From Ruminococcaceae bacterium UBA6855 (GTDB taxonomy: Bacteria > Bacillota > Clostridia > Oscillospirales > Acutalibacteraceae), in contig DKDF01000113.1 of the NCBI GenBank assembly GCA_002451755.1, forward strand, positions 1 through 42,354: a stretch of 42,354 bases of DNA, given 5' to 3'. Numbering within the stretch: the stretch's first letter is position 1; each line of letters starts with the position of its first letter. The translations under genes and the position numbers were made by a program. The notes below the pieces were generated by a model. That model saw nothing but the letters and a program-made list of their open reading frames with translations. It was not told the origin of the DNA and ran no database searches. Below are positions 6,970-15,748 of the stretch, one piece after another.

Positions 6970-8100
6970 ATGCAAACGCAGAACACTCCCTTTCCGCTGC
7001 AGCAGGTAATCGATGAATTCGGTTTTGAGGGAGAATATATCGACTACCGCGTTTCAAACGACGGTCATATAAACAACACTTTTGTTCTCGATTTCAAGAA
7101 TGCTGACGGCAGCAACACAAGCTACCTTGTTCAGCTGATAAACACGAATGTTTTCAAGAACCCCGACGAACTGATGGAAAACATCGTCGGAGTCACGGGA
7201 TATCTGCGCAACATAGTTATCGAGCGCGGCGGCGACCCGGAGCGCGAATGCCTCAGGGTGTTCTTCACAAAGGGCGGCAAGCCATATTTCAGAACAGAGA
7301 ACGGCGAATGCTGGAGATGCTACAATTTCATCACCGGCGCTCACGCCTGCCAGTCCATTGACGACCCGAAAACATTCTTCAACGCCGCAAAGGCTTTCGG
7401 CACTTTCCAGTGCCTGCTTGCGGACTATCCGAGCAACACGCTCCACGAGACCATACCGAACTTCCACAACACCCGCTCCCGCTTTGCCGACTTCAAAAAG
7501 GCTGTCAGCGATGATCTCAAAGGTCGCGCGGCGGGCGTGCAGGAAGAGATCGACTTTGTTCTCTCGCGTGAGGGCGACACGGGCATTCTCGTCGATATGC
7601 TCAACAACGGCGAGCTGCCGCTGAGAGTCACCCACAACGACACGAAGCTCAACAACGTCATGTTCGACAACAAGACCGACGAGGGCATCTGCGTTATCGA
7701 CCTCGACACGGTCATGCCCGGACTCTCGCTCTACGATTTCGGCGACAGCATCCGCTTCGGCGCAAGCACCGCCGCCGAGGACGAGAAAGACCTCGGCAAA
7801 GTGAACTTCGACATTGAGCTCTACAAAGTCTACACCGAGGGCTATCTTTCCGCCGCCGGCAAGAGTCTGACCGACGCGGAAATTGAATATCTCCCCTTCT
7901 CGTCGAAGCTCATGACGCTCGAATGCGGAATGCGTTTCCTTGGGGACTATCTCAACGGCGACACTTATTTCCGCATCGACTATCCCGAGCACAATCTTGT
8001 CCGCGCCCGCACGCAGTTCAAGCTCGTTGAGGACATGGAGAAGCAGATGGACGAGATGAAAAAGGTCACGCAGGAGATATACGCAAAAGTCTGCAAATAA
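6970..8100 (+). CDS. nahK: N-acetylhexosamine 1-kinase (NahK-type)
   Basis: A 376-residue kinase of the aminoglycoside phosphotransferase fold. It matches Bifidobacterium NahK along most of its length: DGHINNTF near the N-terminus, LRVTHNDTKLNN with catalytic Asp224, IDLDTVMPG with metal-binding Asp246, YDFGDSIRFGAST, EDEKDL, TMECGMRF-like LECGMRFLGDYL and YPEHNLVRARTQ. NahK phosphorylates GlcNAc or GalNAc at C1, feeding the galacto-/lacto-N-biose pathway in bifidobacteria. ATG 6970 is preferred over GTG 6961 because AAGGTGA precedes it. It follows the CBM9-like gene directly. The GH89 downstream would release GlcNAc, giving a plausible substrate source; no GH112 phosphorylase is visible here. 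Confidence 0.88.
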   Translation: MQTQNTPFPLQQVIDEFGFEGEYIDYRVSNDGHINNTFVLDFKNADGSNTSYLVQLINTNVFKNPDELMENIVGVTGYLRNIVIERGGDPERECLRVFFTKGGKPYFRTENGECWRCYNFITGAHACQSIDDPKTFFNAAKAFGTFQCLLADYPSNTLHETIPNFHNTRSRFADFKKAVSDDLKGRAAGVQEEIDFVLSREGDTGILVDMLNNGELPLRVTHNDTKLNNVMFDNKTDEGICVIDLDTVMPGLSLYDFGDSIRFGASTAAEDEKDLGKVNFDIELYKVYTEGYLSAAGKSLTDAEIEYLPFSSKLMTLECGMRFLGDYLNGDTYFRIDYPEHNLVRARTQFKLVEDMEKQMDEMKKVTQEIYAKVCK

Positions 8101-8130
8101 AAAAGCCATACGGCATGGAGGGTCAGAGCT

Positions 8131-8466
8131 ATGTTATCTCTGATGGACGAGCGTCAGCTCAGGCACAGTCTTGCCCTCTGGACGATGAAAAACAGCCGCT
8201 TCGCGCCGCAGCCCGGAAGCTGCGAGGAAGCGGCTTTTATCAAAACTTACGCTGTGCCACAAACAAGATTTGAGCGAGTCAATTCCGCCGTTTCTTCAAA
8301 CGGCAGACCGCTCTCGATATTCCGCACCGTTATACGCCTCGCCGACTGGCAGTCGCGCAGCGGGCAGGAATGTGCGCTGGTCTATCTCAAGGCGGTTGAG
8401 ACGGACACGGACAGTCTCGGCAACACTGCCGAGATCACTCTTGGCTATTCGATAGTCAGCAGGTGA
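8131..8466 (+). CDS. Hypothetical protein, 111 residues
   Basis: Not recognised. ATG 8131 has GGAGGG 9 nt upstream and lies 30 nt after nahK, which supports a real gene in the same operon. The product is soluble, with no signal peptide, Cys pair or repeated motif; it contains FAPQPGSCEEAAFIKTYAVP and a C-terminal segment that looks like two beta-strands (CALVYLKAVETD, TAEITLGYSIV). Its last 11 nt overlap the 3' end of bioY on the other strand. Confidence 0.6.
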   Translation: MLSLMDERQLRHSLALWTMKNSRFAPQPGSCEEAAFIKTYAVPQTRFERVNSAVSSNGRPLSIFRTVIRLADWQSRSGQECALVYLKAVETDTDSLGNTAEITLGYSIVSR

Positions 8467-9028
8467 TATACTTTCTTATCGCGGGATAGATCCGCTTTGC
8501 GATGAACGCGAGCAGCAGGCAGAACACGGCGTCCTTCGGGAAGGTCGTGAACACGCAGGCGCTCATCATCTTCATGAAGCCCGGATATGTATTGAGATAA
8601 AGCCGGGTGATAAAATAAAAATATACAGTACCGATAATATATATTATCACAGTGCCCGCGAGCGCGGCGAAAAAGAGCTTCCAGAATGTGCGCTCCTTTA
8701 GATGCTCGACGATGAATCCCGTGACGGCGGACGCGACAAGGAAGCCGATTATAAATCCGAAGGACGGCTTGAGCACGCAGCCGATTCCCCCGCCGTAAGT
8801 GAACACGGGCACGCCGCAGAGACCGAGGATAATATACGCCGCGACGCTCAGCGACGAGCGCCACGTGCCGAGCAGCATCGCAGAGAGCAGAACAAATTCG
8901 AGCTGCAAGGTTATCGATATCATCGGCAGAGGTATTTTTATAAATGTGCCGAGGATTATCAGGGCGCACGAAAGCGCACACACGGCGGCGGTCATCGCCC
9001 TGCCTTTTGAAGTAATTTTACTTTTCAT
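8456..9028 (-). CDS. bioY: Biotin transporter BioY (ECF substrate-binding component)
   Basis: A 190-residue membrane protein with six hydrophobic helices, the S component that binds biotin and works with the shared EcfT-EcfA1-EcfA2 energising module, which is not in this window. Characteristic pieces are IPLPMISITLQLEFVLLSAMLLG in the first third and GLCGVPVFTYGGGIGCVLKPSFGFIIGF in the middle. ATG 9028 has GGAAGGTGAG just upstream. A TATAAT (minus strand, 9066-9061) lies in the leader, but no good -35 and no clear BirA operator were found. The gene breaks the plus-strand run between nahK and GH89. Confidence 0.93.
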   Translation of the reverse strand: MKSKITSKGRAMTAAVCALSCALIILGTFIKIPLPMISITLQLEFVLLSAMLLGTWRSSLSVAAYIILGLCGVPVFTYGGGIGCVLKPSFGFIIGFLVASAVTGFIVEHLKERTFWKLFFAALAGTVIIYIIGTVYFYFITRLYLNTYPGFMKMMSACVFTTFPKDAVFCLLLAFIAKRIYPAIRKYITC

Positions 9029-9165
9029 TCTCTCACCTTCCGGAAATTGGATCGCATTTGATTATATCACAACAACTATACAATCAATTCAACAAATCGA
9101 CTTTTCAGCGTGAAAATGCGCTTAGAAATACATAAATTATTTTCTTATAGCTGGAGGACAGACTG

Positions 9166-11286
9166 ATGCAAGAGCTGATTAAAAGAAACACTCCGGAGAT
9201 TGCCGACCGATTCGTGCTCGAAATTGAGGACAGGCGCGAGGGCAAGAGCTTCTATGAAATCGAGGCGTGCGGCGACAAAATAGTTCTGCGCGGCGACTGC
9301 AAGATAAGCCTTGCAATGGCATATTACAGATATCTGAAGGACTGCTGCGGGGTCAATCTCGCCCACTGCGGCAACGACAGGATAGGCAATATAGCCGAAG
9401 CTCCCCTGCCCGCGGGCAAGACAGTCTGCATTATCGAGCAGGACAAGCGCGCCTATATGAACTACTGCACATTTTCATATTCTGCCCGCTGGTGGGACTG
9501 GGAACGCTGGGAGCGCGAGATAGACTACATGGCGATGCGCGGAATAAACATGCCGCTGAGCATAGTCGGCTACGAGGCGGTGCTTTTCTACACCCTGCGC
9601 GACCTCGGCTATACGGACGACGGAGCGCTCAATTTCATCAGCGGTCCCGCATATCTTCCGTGGCAGCTCATGGGCAACCTCGACAGCTATTTCAGCCTGA
9701 CGGACAAAGCTTATGTTGACAAGCGACTTGAACTCGGCAAGAAGATAATCGACCGCGAGCTCGAGCTCGGCATGACCCCGATTCAGCAGGGCTGCTCGGG
9801 TCAGGTGCCCTCGACGATTCTCCGCGTGCTCCCGCACACGAATGCATACAATGTCCCCTCCTGGTGCGGGTTCCCCGTAACATATCAGATAGACCCGCTC
9901 GACAAGAATTTCAGAAAATTCGGCATGGCTCTGCTCGAAAAACAGCGCCAGCTCTTCGGCGCGCATCACTATTACGCCTGCGACCCGTTCCACGAGAACA
10001 AGCCCCCGATAAAGGGCGACAAGTATCTCCAGAACGTAGGAAAGGCTATTTCGGAGATGTACACGGCTTTCGACTCGCAGGCGGTCTGGGTCATGCAGGC
10101 ATGGTCCCTGCGTGAGCCGATAGTCAAGGCCGTTGACAAGGACAAACTGCTCATTCTCGACATCGACGACAGCAAATGCGAAAAGACCGACGGCTTCTGG
10201 GGCTACAACTTCATCAGCGGCACGCTCAACAACTTCGGCGACAGAAACACGCTCCACGGCTCTATAGACGCGCTCGCCGAGAACAAGTTCATGGAAGAGC
10301 GCGAAAAATATCCGAATATCGTCGGCACGGGACTTTTCATGGAGGGTATTTTCCAGAACCCGCTGTATTTTGACCTTGCTTCCGATATGCTCACGCGAAG
10401 CGACAAGCCAGAGCTTGACTCATGGCTCAAGGACTACGCCCGCCGCCGCTACGGCAGCGACGAAGCGTGCCTTTTCGAAGCGGTCAAAGATATGCATGAG
10501 ACCTGCTACAGCAAGGCTTGCACGGGACGCGAGACCGCGTCGATAATCTGCGCCCGACCCGCATACGAACAGCGCCACACCGCACCGAACGATGTCTTTG
10601 AGCTGAGATATGACAACGAGAAGCTGCTCGACGCGCTCGAAAATCTGCTTAAAGCCGAGCACGCCGACACGGACGGATACCGATTCGATGTCTGCGATCT
10701 GACGCGTCAGGTGCTCAGCAACTACGCAAAGGATCTCTACAAGCGCAGCATAAGCGCTTTTGACAGCAAAAATATAGGTCTTTTCGAAAAGAGTGTCAAC
10801 ACATTCGTGCGCCTGCTCGAAGATGTTGACAGGCTGCTCATGACACGCCCCGAACTGACGCTCGGCGAGCATGTCAGACAGGCTAACGCCTATGCCTGCT
10901 CCGACAAAGACAGGCAGAATTTCGAGCTCAACGAGCTTTATATGCTGACCCTCTGGGGTCCCGCGCGCTCCTCGCAGCTCTATGACTACGCATGGAAAGA
11001 ATGGGGCGGCATGATAAAGACTTTCTATCTGCCGCGCTGGTATTCGTTCTTCGAGCAGATGGCGGTCAACTTCAAAAAGCGAAAATGCACATTCACAACC
11101 ACAAAGCGCCGCTACAACGACCGCGAGGACTTCGACGGAACTTCGTTCTACAAGAGCGTTGAAAAATTCGAGAACAAGTGGCTCTCGACCTACAAGCCCG
11201 AGCAGCCCTCGGAGGAGGACACGCTCGAAGTCGCGCGCGAGCTGTTTGCCTTCTATGCGCCGATGATAAGAGGTGTTCAGGCATGA
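9166..11286 (+). CDS. Alpha-N-acetylglucosaminidase, GH89 (NAGLU-like), cytoplasmic
   Basis: A 706-residue enzyme hydrolysing terminal alpha-linked GlcNAc. The order is N-terminal alpha/beta domain (1-90), TIM barrel from MNYCTFSYSARWWDWERWEREIDYMAMRGINMPL (98-131) and an all-helical C-terminal domain. The catalytic glutamates are Glu277 in DPFHENKPP (acid/base; human DTFNE) and Glu393 in GLFMEGIFQN (nucleophile; human APEGI). Unlike Clostridium perfringens GH89, which is secreted and multimodular, it has no signal peptide and no extra CBM. GGAGG precedes ATG 9166 by 8 nt. The stop overlaps the next gene (ATGA). Likely substrates are imported GlcNAc-alpha-1,4-Gal (gastric or intestinal mucin) or heparan-type fragments. 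Confidence 0.93.
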   Translation: MQELIKRNTPEIADRFVLEIEDRREGKSFYEIEACGDKIVLRGDCKISLAMAYYRYLKDCCGVNLAHCGNDRIGNIAEAPLPAGKTVCIIEQDKRAYMNYCTFSYSARWWDWERWEREIDYMAMRGINMPLSIVGYEAVLFYTLRDLGYTDDGALNFISGPAYLPWQLMGNLDSYFSLTDKAYVDKRLELGKKIIDRELELGMTPIQQGCSGQVPSTILRVLPHTNAYNVPSWCGFPVTYQIDPLDKNFRKFGMALLEKQRQLFGAHHYYACDPFHENKPPIKGDKYLQNVGKAISEMYTAFDSQAVWVMQAWSLREPIVKAVDKDKLLILDIDDSKCEKTDGFWGYNFISGTLNNFGDRNTLHGSIDALAENKFMEEREKYPNIVGTGLFMEGIFQNPLYFDLASDMLTRSDKPELDSWLKDYARRRYGSDEACLFEAVKDMHETCYSKACTGRETASIICARPAYEQRHTAPNDVFELRYDNEKLLDALENLLKAEHADTDGYRFDVCDLTRQVLSNYAKDLYKRSISAFDSKNIGLFEKSVNTFVRLLEDVDRLLMTRPELTLGEHVRQANAYACSDKDRQNFELNELYMLTLWGPARSSQLYDYAWKEWGGMIKTFYLPRWYSFFEQMAVNFKKRKCTFTTTKRRYNDREDFDGTSFYKSVEKFENKWLSTYKPEQPSEEDTLEVARELFAFYAPMIRGVQA

Positions 11287-11453
11287 GCGTTGAGCCGCAA
11301 AGAAAAGGCGGAGACAAGCTTGACCTTTACGAGCGCCAGATAAATATGCTCGACACCCTGCTCCAACACGGGGCGATATCCGAAGCGCAATACCAAAAGA
11401 GCGCGGGGGATTTAGAGAAACTGATGTTCCCGCAGGGAGTGCCGAAAAGATAA
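11283..11453 (+). CDS. Small 56-residue protein translationally coupled to GH89
   Basis: A short ORF that begins at the ATGA overlapping the GH89 stop, which argues for coupled translation. The sequence is highly charged and helical (LDLYERQINMLDTLLQHGAISEAQYQKSAGDLEKLMFP). The pattern 'x-L-x2-GAI-x3-QY-x-KS-x2-DL-x2-K' resembles short SHOCT-like C-terminal helical hairpins seen in small Firmicute proteins; that link is an impression. No membrane segment. A terminator follows immediately. Confidence 0.7.
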   Translation: MSVEPQRKGGDKLDLYERQINMLDTLLQHGAISEAQYQKSAGDLEKLMFPQGVPKR

Positions 11454-11456
11454 AAA

Positions 11457-11500
11457 ATCAGCCTTCGATTCGCAAAAGAACCGAAGGCTGATATATTTTT
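11457..11500. terminator. Bidirectional terminator between GH89 unit and tyrosine kinase
   Basis: TCAGCCTTCG (11458-11467) pairs perfectly with CGAAGGCTGA (11482-11491), with TATTTTT to the right and, on the other strand, ATTTTTTA to the left, so it can stop both converging transcripts. Confidence 0.85.
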
Positions 11501-11502
11501 GC

Positions 11503-13026
11503 TTATTTGCTGTTTTTGCCGTGCGAGCCGGAATGACTGCCGTAACCGTAGCCATACCCGTAATGCTTGCCGTAGCCATATCCGTAGCCGTATCTGCGGC
11601 GTGAAATCGAATAGTTTCCGTAGCCGCCCTTGCTGCGGTCGGTCGAGATATTGTAGACGCATCCGGCGAGATCCGTTCCGCCCTGAGTGAGGTCGCTGAC
11701 AGCCTCGAGTATCGCGGGAACAGGGAAAACATCTTCGCGGATAACAAATATTGACGAGTCGGTATATTTTGCGCATATCGCCGCATCCGCAACGATTCCG
11801 ACGGGAGGCGTATCGATGATAATATAATCGAACTTTTCTCTTGCCGCCGCGATGAACTCGCCGGTCTTGGCGTTTGAAAGCACCTCGGTCGGATCCGTTA
11901 TGCTCTCGTCGCCTGCGAGGACAAATATCTTATATTTCTCAATATATTTTATCGCGTCGCTCGAATTCTTCGCGCCGTTGACGACATCGGCTATGCCGTT
12001 GCCGGAAAGATTGCTTATGCCGAGATTCTTGAGCACGGACGGCTTTCTGAGATCGGCATCGACGAGCAGGACGGAATATCCGTTCTGCGCGAGCGCGAGC
12101 GAGAGGTTGACGGCAACGGTCGTCTTGCCCTCATTGGCTCCGGCGCTCGAAACGACAAAGCTCTTGTAGCCGCGCCTGCCGTTGAGCAGTTCGAGCTTCG
12201 TTCGCATTGCTTTATATGTCTCAACGAACGCAAAGCCGCAGGCCTTGTCGGTTATCAGCAGCTCTCGGTCGCCGTGGGCGGATTTCTTATAGAAACGCTC
12301 GCCGCTTGGCACCTGCGACACCCCGCCGATAACATTGAGCTGAAGCTTGTTCTGGATATCCTCCTGGCTTCTGACGGTGTTGCGCGCGGAATCCCTGATT
12401 ATTATAATGAGCGCACATATAACGGCTCCCGCAAGAGCGCCGATAATGGCGTTGCGCACTGTGCCGACGGACTTGTCCGGCTTTGTCGGCAGCTCCGGCT
12501 CGTCGCAGAGATGGATGCTGCCGCCAGAATAGACCTGAACGACATCTTTATATGTATCCTTGACAGCCTGCGCGAGCTCATAAGCCTCCTCGGGCGAGGA
12601 AGCGGTGACGGTCATATCGATAATGCTGCTGTCCGTCTTGCGGGACGCGGCTATCATCTTCGCAACCTGATCCGCAGTCTTCGGATACGACTTGCACTCG
12701 GCGGCTATCGCGTTGCACATGGTGCGCCCGGTCATAAGATGAACGAAAGTATTCGCCATATAAGCCGATGCCGACATATCGTTATAGGAGACGGAATTCT
12801 CCCCCGATGACGAGAGGTCTTTTTCGGATTTATTGTTGACGATAAACGTCATGCTCGAAGTATAGGTCGGCTCTTCGACTGCCTTGGTTATCACTGCGCA
12901 TGACGCGCCGACCACCAACGCAACAAGTATCAGAAGCCACAGTCTTCTCAGAAGAAGACCGAATGCATACATGATGTTCACTTCGACTCCGTCGCTGTCG
13001 GTATCTTTTCTAACTATCTTACTCAA
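11503..13026 (-). CDS. Polysaccharide co-polymerase / tyrosine autokinase (Wzc-like fusion)
   Basis: A 507-residue inner-membrane BY-kinase that controls chain length and export of an exopolysaccharide. The Wzz domain has two membrane helices (about 29-49 and 191-211). The cytoplasmic kinase shows Walker A GANEGKTT (296-303), Walker A' LLVDADLRKP (320-329) and Walker B YIIIDTPP (401-408). The tail is unusual: about 10 Tyr in the last 40 residues, in two YGYGYGYG blocks, the expected autophosphorylation cluster. In many Firmicutes the two halves are separate (CapA/CapB); here they are fused. The start is TTG 13026 with GGGGGA 7 nt upstream and an in-frame stop just before it. It is the last gene of the wzy-ugd-kinase operon. 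Confidence 0.92.
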   Translation of the reverse strand: MSKIVRKDTDSDGVEVNIMYAFGLLLRRLWLLILVALVVGASCAVITKAVEEPTYTSSMTFIVNNKSEKDLSSSGENSVSYNDMSASAYMANTFVHLMTGRTMCNAIAAECKSYPKTADQVAKMIAASRKTDSSIIDMTVTASSPEEAYELAQAVKDTYKDVVQVYSGGSIHLCDEPELPTKPDKSVGTVRNAIIGALAGAVICALIIIIRDSARNTVRSQEDIQNKLQLNVIGGVSQVPSGERFYKKSAHGDRELLITDKACGFAFVETYKAMRTKLELLNGRRGYKSFVVSSAGANEGKTTVAVNLSLALAQNGYSVLLVDADLRKPSVLKNLGISNLSGNGIADVVNGAKNSSDAIKYIEKYKIFVLAGDESITDPTEVLSNAKTGEFIAAAREKFDYIIIDTPPVGIVADAAICAKYTDSSIFVIREDVFPVPAILEAVSDLTQGGTDLAGCVYNISTDRSKGGYGNYSISRRRYGYGYGYGKHYGYGYGYGSHSGSHGKNSK

Positions 13027-13055
13027 TCACATATCCCCCACTTCGTCAACGCTCA

Positions 13056-14357
13056 TCAAAGAGTATCGACAATCTTTCTTCCTATTGAATCATAGAATAT
13101 CTCGTGCTTTTCGACCTCGGAGAGCTTATAGCAATTCCTGCCGTCAAAGACCAGAGGTCTTTTCATATACTTTTTGTAGTTATCCAGCGGATATTCTACG
13201 ATTTTTTCCCACTCAGTCATTATGAAGCAAACATCCGCATCTGTCAAGGCTTCATCTATATCCTCGGCAAAGTTTATTGCACAATCCGGATAGCGCTTTC
13301 TGAAATTTTCGACGCCCAGCGGATCCCACGCGATTACACTCGCGCCCTCATTGAGGAGTATATCTATATTCTGCTTTGCGGGCGCTTCGCGCAGATCGTC
13401 GGTGCCGGGCTTGAAAGTGAGCCCTATTATCGCCACGCGCACGCCCCTGAAATCCGGGAAGAATCTGCGCGCTTTATCAATAAGCTTTGTGCGCTGTTCG
13501 CGGTTGACATCTATAGTCGCCTTTACGGTCTTGAGCTTCACTCCGGCGTGGTCGCTCTGGAAATTGAGCGCCTTTGTGTCCTTCGGGAAGCAGCTACCGC
13601 CGTAGCCTATTCCGGCTTTTAAGAAGTTCGAGCCGATGCGTCTGTCCATTCCCATTCCACGGGCGACCTCTTCGATATCCGCACCGACTATCTCGCAAAA
13701 GTTCGCAATTTCATTTATATAAGAAATCTTGAGCGCGAGAAAGTCGTTGGAAGCGTATTTTATCATCTCGGAGCTTCGCACGCTGACATGGACTATCGGC
13801 AGTTCGAGAGGCGCGTACATTTCTTCAACTATTTTATATGCCTGCTCATCATCCGCGCCGATAACTATTCTGTCGGCGTTGAAGGTGTCCCTGACCGCCG
13901 TGCCCTGCGAGAGGAACTCGGGGTTTGAGATGACAAAGAAATTAAGATTCGGGCGGCGCTCGCCTATTCTGCGGCGCACGCTCTCGCAGGTTCCGATCGG
14001 CACGGTGGATTTGACAACCACGACCGTTCCGTCGCTGCAATTGTCGGCGATGCTGTCCGCAACGGAGAACACGGCGCTTAAATCCGCGGAGCCGTCCTCC
14101 TTTTCGGGCGTACCGACGCCGATAATAATGACCTGTGCTTCGGAATACTTCGTCACATCGTCCGTGAACTCAAGGCGTTCGCGGTTTTTGAGCATAAGCT
14201 CCTCGAGTCCGTATTCGTAGATGGGAGAGATGCCCTCTTTGAGCATTTTCAGTTTGCCTTTGTCAACATCAAGGCAGATTACATCATGCCCGACATCGGC
14301 AAGCGTGACCGCGGTAACAAGACCCACATAGCCTACTCCCGCAACGGCAATTTTCAT
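13056..14357 (-). CDS. ugd: UDP-glucose 6-dehydrogenase
   Basis: A 433-residue NAD-dependent enzyme oxidising UDP-glucose to UDP-glucuronate, a precursor for acidic exopolysaccharide. It has the N-terminal Rossmann fold MKIAVAGVGYVGL, VKSTVPIGT, NPEFLSQGTAV, catalytic Cys256 in GYGGSCFPKD, and the C-terminal GLTFKPGTDDLREAP NAD/UDP-binding segment. ATG 14357 is chosen (AAGGTG upstream, Rossmann strand begins there) over an earlier ATG at 14378 that would overlap the previous gene. It lies 13 nt after the O-antigen-ligase-like gene and 29 nt before the tyrosine kinase, whose homologues often phosphorylate Ugd. Confidence 0.95.
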   Translation of the reverse strand: MKIAVAGVGYVGLVTAVTLADVGHDVICLDVDKGKLKMLKEGISPIYEYGLEELMLKNRERLEFTDDVTKYSEAQVIIIGVGTPEKEDGSADLSAVFSVADSIADNCSDGTVVVVKSTVPIGTCESVRRRIGERRPNLNFFVISNPEFLSQGTAVRDTFNADRIVIGADDEQAYKIVEEMYAPLELPIVHVSVRSSEMIKYASNDFLALKISYINEIANFCEIVGADIEEVARGMGMDRRIGSNFLKAGIGYGGSCFPKDTKALNFQSDHAGVKLKTVKATIDVNREQRTKLIDKARRFFPDFRGVRVAIIGLTFKPGTDDLREAPAKQNIDILLNEGASVIAWDPLGVENFRKRYPDCAINFAEDIDEALTDADVCFIMTEWEKIVEYPLDNYKKYMKRPLVFDGRNCYKLSEVEKHEIFYDSIGRKIVDTL

Positions 14358-14370
14358 AACATACGCACCT

Positions 14371-15630
14371 TCATTCAAGATTCATATATGTTTTCTTTTT
14401 TTCGTCCTTTAGCTTCATCGCGCAGAAACAGAGCGTCAGCATTATCTGGACATTATAATCGTAATATGATATCAGCGTAGTTTCGCCCACTGCGGTTGCC
14501 GCGAGCAGCAGGAACATTGTGACGCAGAGCCTCTCTCCCCTATACGCTCTGCGGCCCAAGCCGATAAGAAGGTAAATATAGTACCAATAATATGTTATCA
14601 ATCCGACTGCTCCGAGACCGGAAGCCAGCTCGAGATAGTTGTTATGAGCATAGACGGAGAGTCCGTAGATCTGCTCTATCTGATAGGTGTTGTTTCCGAG
14701 TCCGATGCCGATTATCGGATGGGAATAGAATATCTGCGAGGATATCTCTGCCAGACCTTTTCGCAGCGTGAGACTTCCGTCGGCGGACGCGTCGTTGCCG
14801 ACAAGATAATTGAGCATCTTTTCGAGTCTGAAGCCCGCCGCGTTATAGAGCGCGGGAACCTTCAAAAACGCGATTCCGATACCGACCACCGCCAGCGCCA
14901 TCAGGACAAGCCTGAGCAGATAAAAACGCTTGTTGACATAGAATATCAGCATCGTGAACAGAAGAAACACTACGATAAGCAGCGCTTTTCTCGACGACGA
15001 GAGGACTATATAGAGCAGCTCGAACGCCGTACACAGATAATAGGCGCGCTTTTTATAGTAATACGCCTTGCAGAACGATATCGCCACGGCGACGACGCAG
15101 ATATAGGCTATCGTGTTGATATTATTGCCCGTGACATTCTCGTAGCCTATGCGCCCGAAAAAGCCGGAGAACCACATGGAATACGGCGTTCTGATAAATA
15201 TGGAGAAAATCATTATCATTACCGCCGCGGTAAACAGCGAAGTAAAGCGTTCAAAGTCCTCGCGCGTCTCTATATAAAGAGTCACGCAGTAGCAAAACAG
15301 CATTACCTGAATCATTCGCGGTATATAATGCAAAGTATAGCTGACATTATATGCCGCCCAGAGGGACGAGACGACGCAGAGCAGAACAAAGATGCCGTAC
15401 CATATCGTCGGGAGCTTGATAGAGATGCTCGGTCTGCCGAGTATGCGGACAAAAAAAGTCAGACCGACAACGGAAATGAGCGCCGCGTGATATATATAAT
15501 TTCGCTCTCCGAAGCGGAAGTTAAACGCAAACAGAACGGTGAGCATAGCAACAATAGAGAGGTCAAGCAATATCTCCAACGCGGACCGTTTTGAGTCTAT
15601 TTTCAGTTTTCCGTTTCTAAGCTCTACCAT
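14371..15630 (-). CDS. O-antigen ligase / Wzy polymerase family membrane protein
   Basis: A 419-residue protein with about 10-12 hydrophobic helices. The SSSRKALL segment (about 211-218) and the large loop ending in YSHPIIGIGLGNNTY then AHNNYLELASGLGAVGL (about 315-350) are the Wzy_C-type signature, with the conserved His before NNYLE. Such proteins polymerise or ligate lipid-linked oligosaccharide repeats at the outer face of the membrane. It is first in the operon with ugd and the tyrosine autokinase. Polymerase versus ligase cannot be decided from sequence; in a Gram-positive with a co-polymerase next door, polymerase is more likely. The upstream 118 bp shows no convincing promoter. Confidence 0.88.
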   Translation of the reverse strand: MVELRNGKLKIDSKRSALEILLDLSIVAMLTVLFAFNFRFGERNYIYHAALISVVGLTFFVRILGRPSISIKLPTIWYGIFVLLCVVSSLWAAYNVSYTLHYIPRMIQVMLFCYCVTLYIETREDFERFTSLFTAAVMIMIFSIFIRTPYSMWFSGFFGRIGYENVTGNNINTIAYICVVAVAISFCKAYYYKKRAYYLCTAFELLYIVLSSSRKALLIVVFLLFTMLIFYVNKRFYLLRLVLMALAVVGIGIAFLKVPALYNAAGFRLEKMLNYLVGNDASADGSLTLRKGLAEISSQIFYSHPIIGIGLGNNTYQIEQIYGLSVYAHNNYLELASGLGAVGLITYYWYYIYLLIGLGRRAYRGERLCVTMFLLLAATAVGETTLISYYDYNVQIMLTLCFCAMKLKDEKKKTYMNLE

Positions 15631-15748
15631 ATTTGTCCCCGATCGGCAAATCTATAAAACGAGTATAACATACCTGACAGCTATTCTTTACTCCCGTCAA
15701 GCATAATGAGGTGCTTTTTCTTCAAATATTAAGCATTTCTAAAGTCAA

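Noticed and set aside
7054..8109. A 351-codon minus-strand frame opposite nahK
   Set aside because: Shadow of the NahK reading frame, with no start site or domain.
9061..9090. BirA operator or clean promoter for bioY
   Set aside because: TATAAT is present but the best -35 (TTGATT) is only 15 bp away, and no dyad of the BirA type was found.
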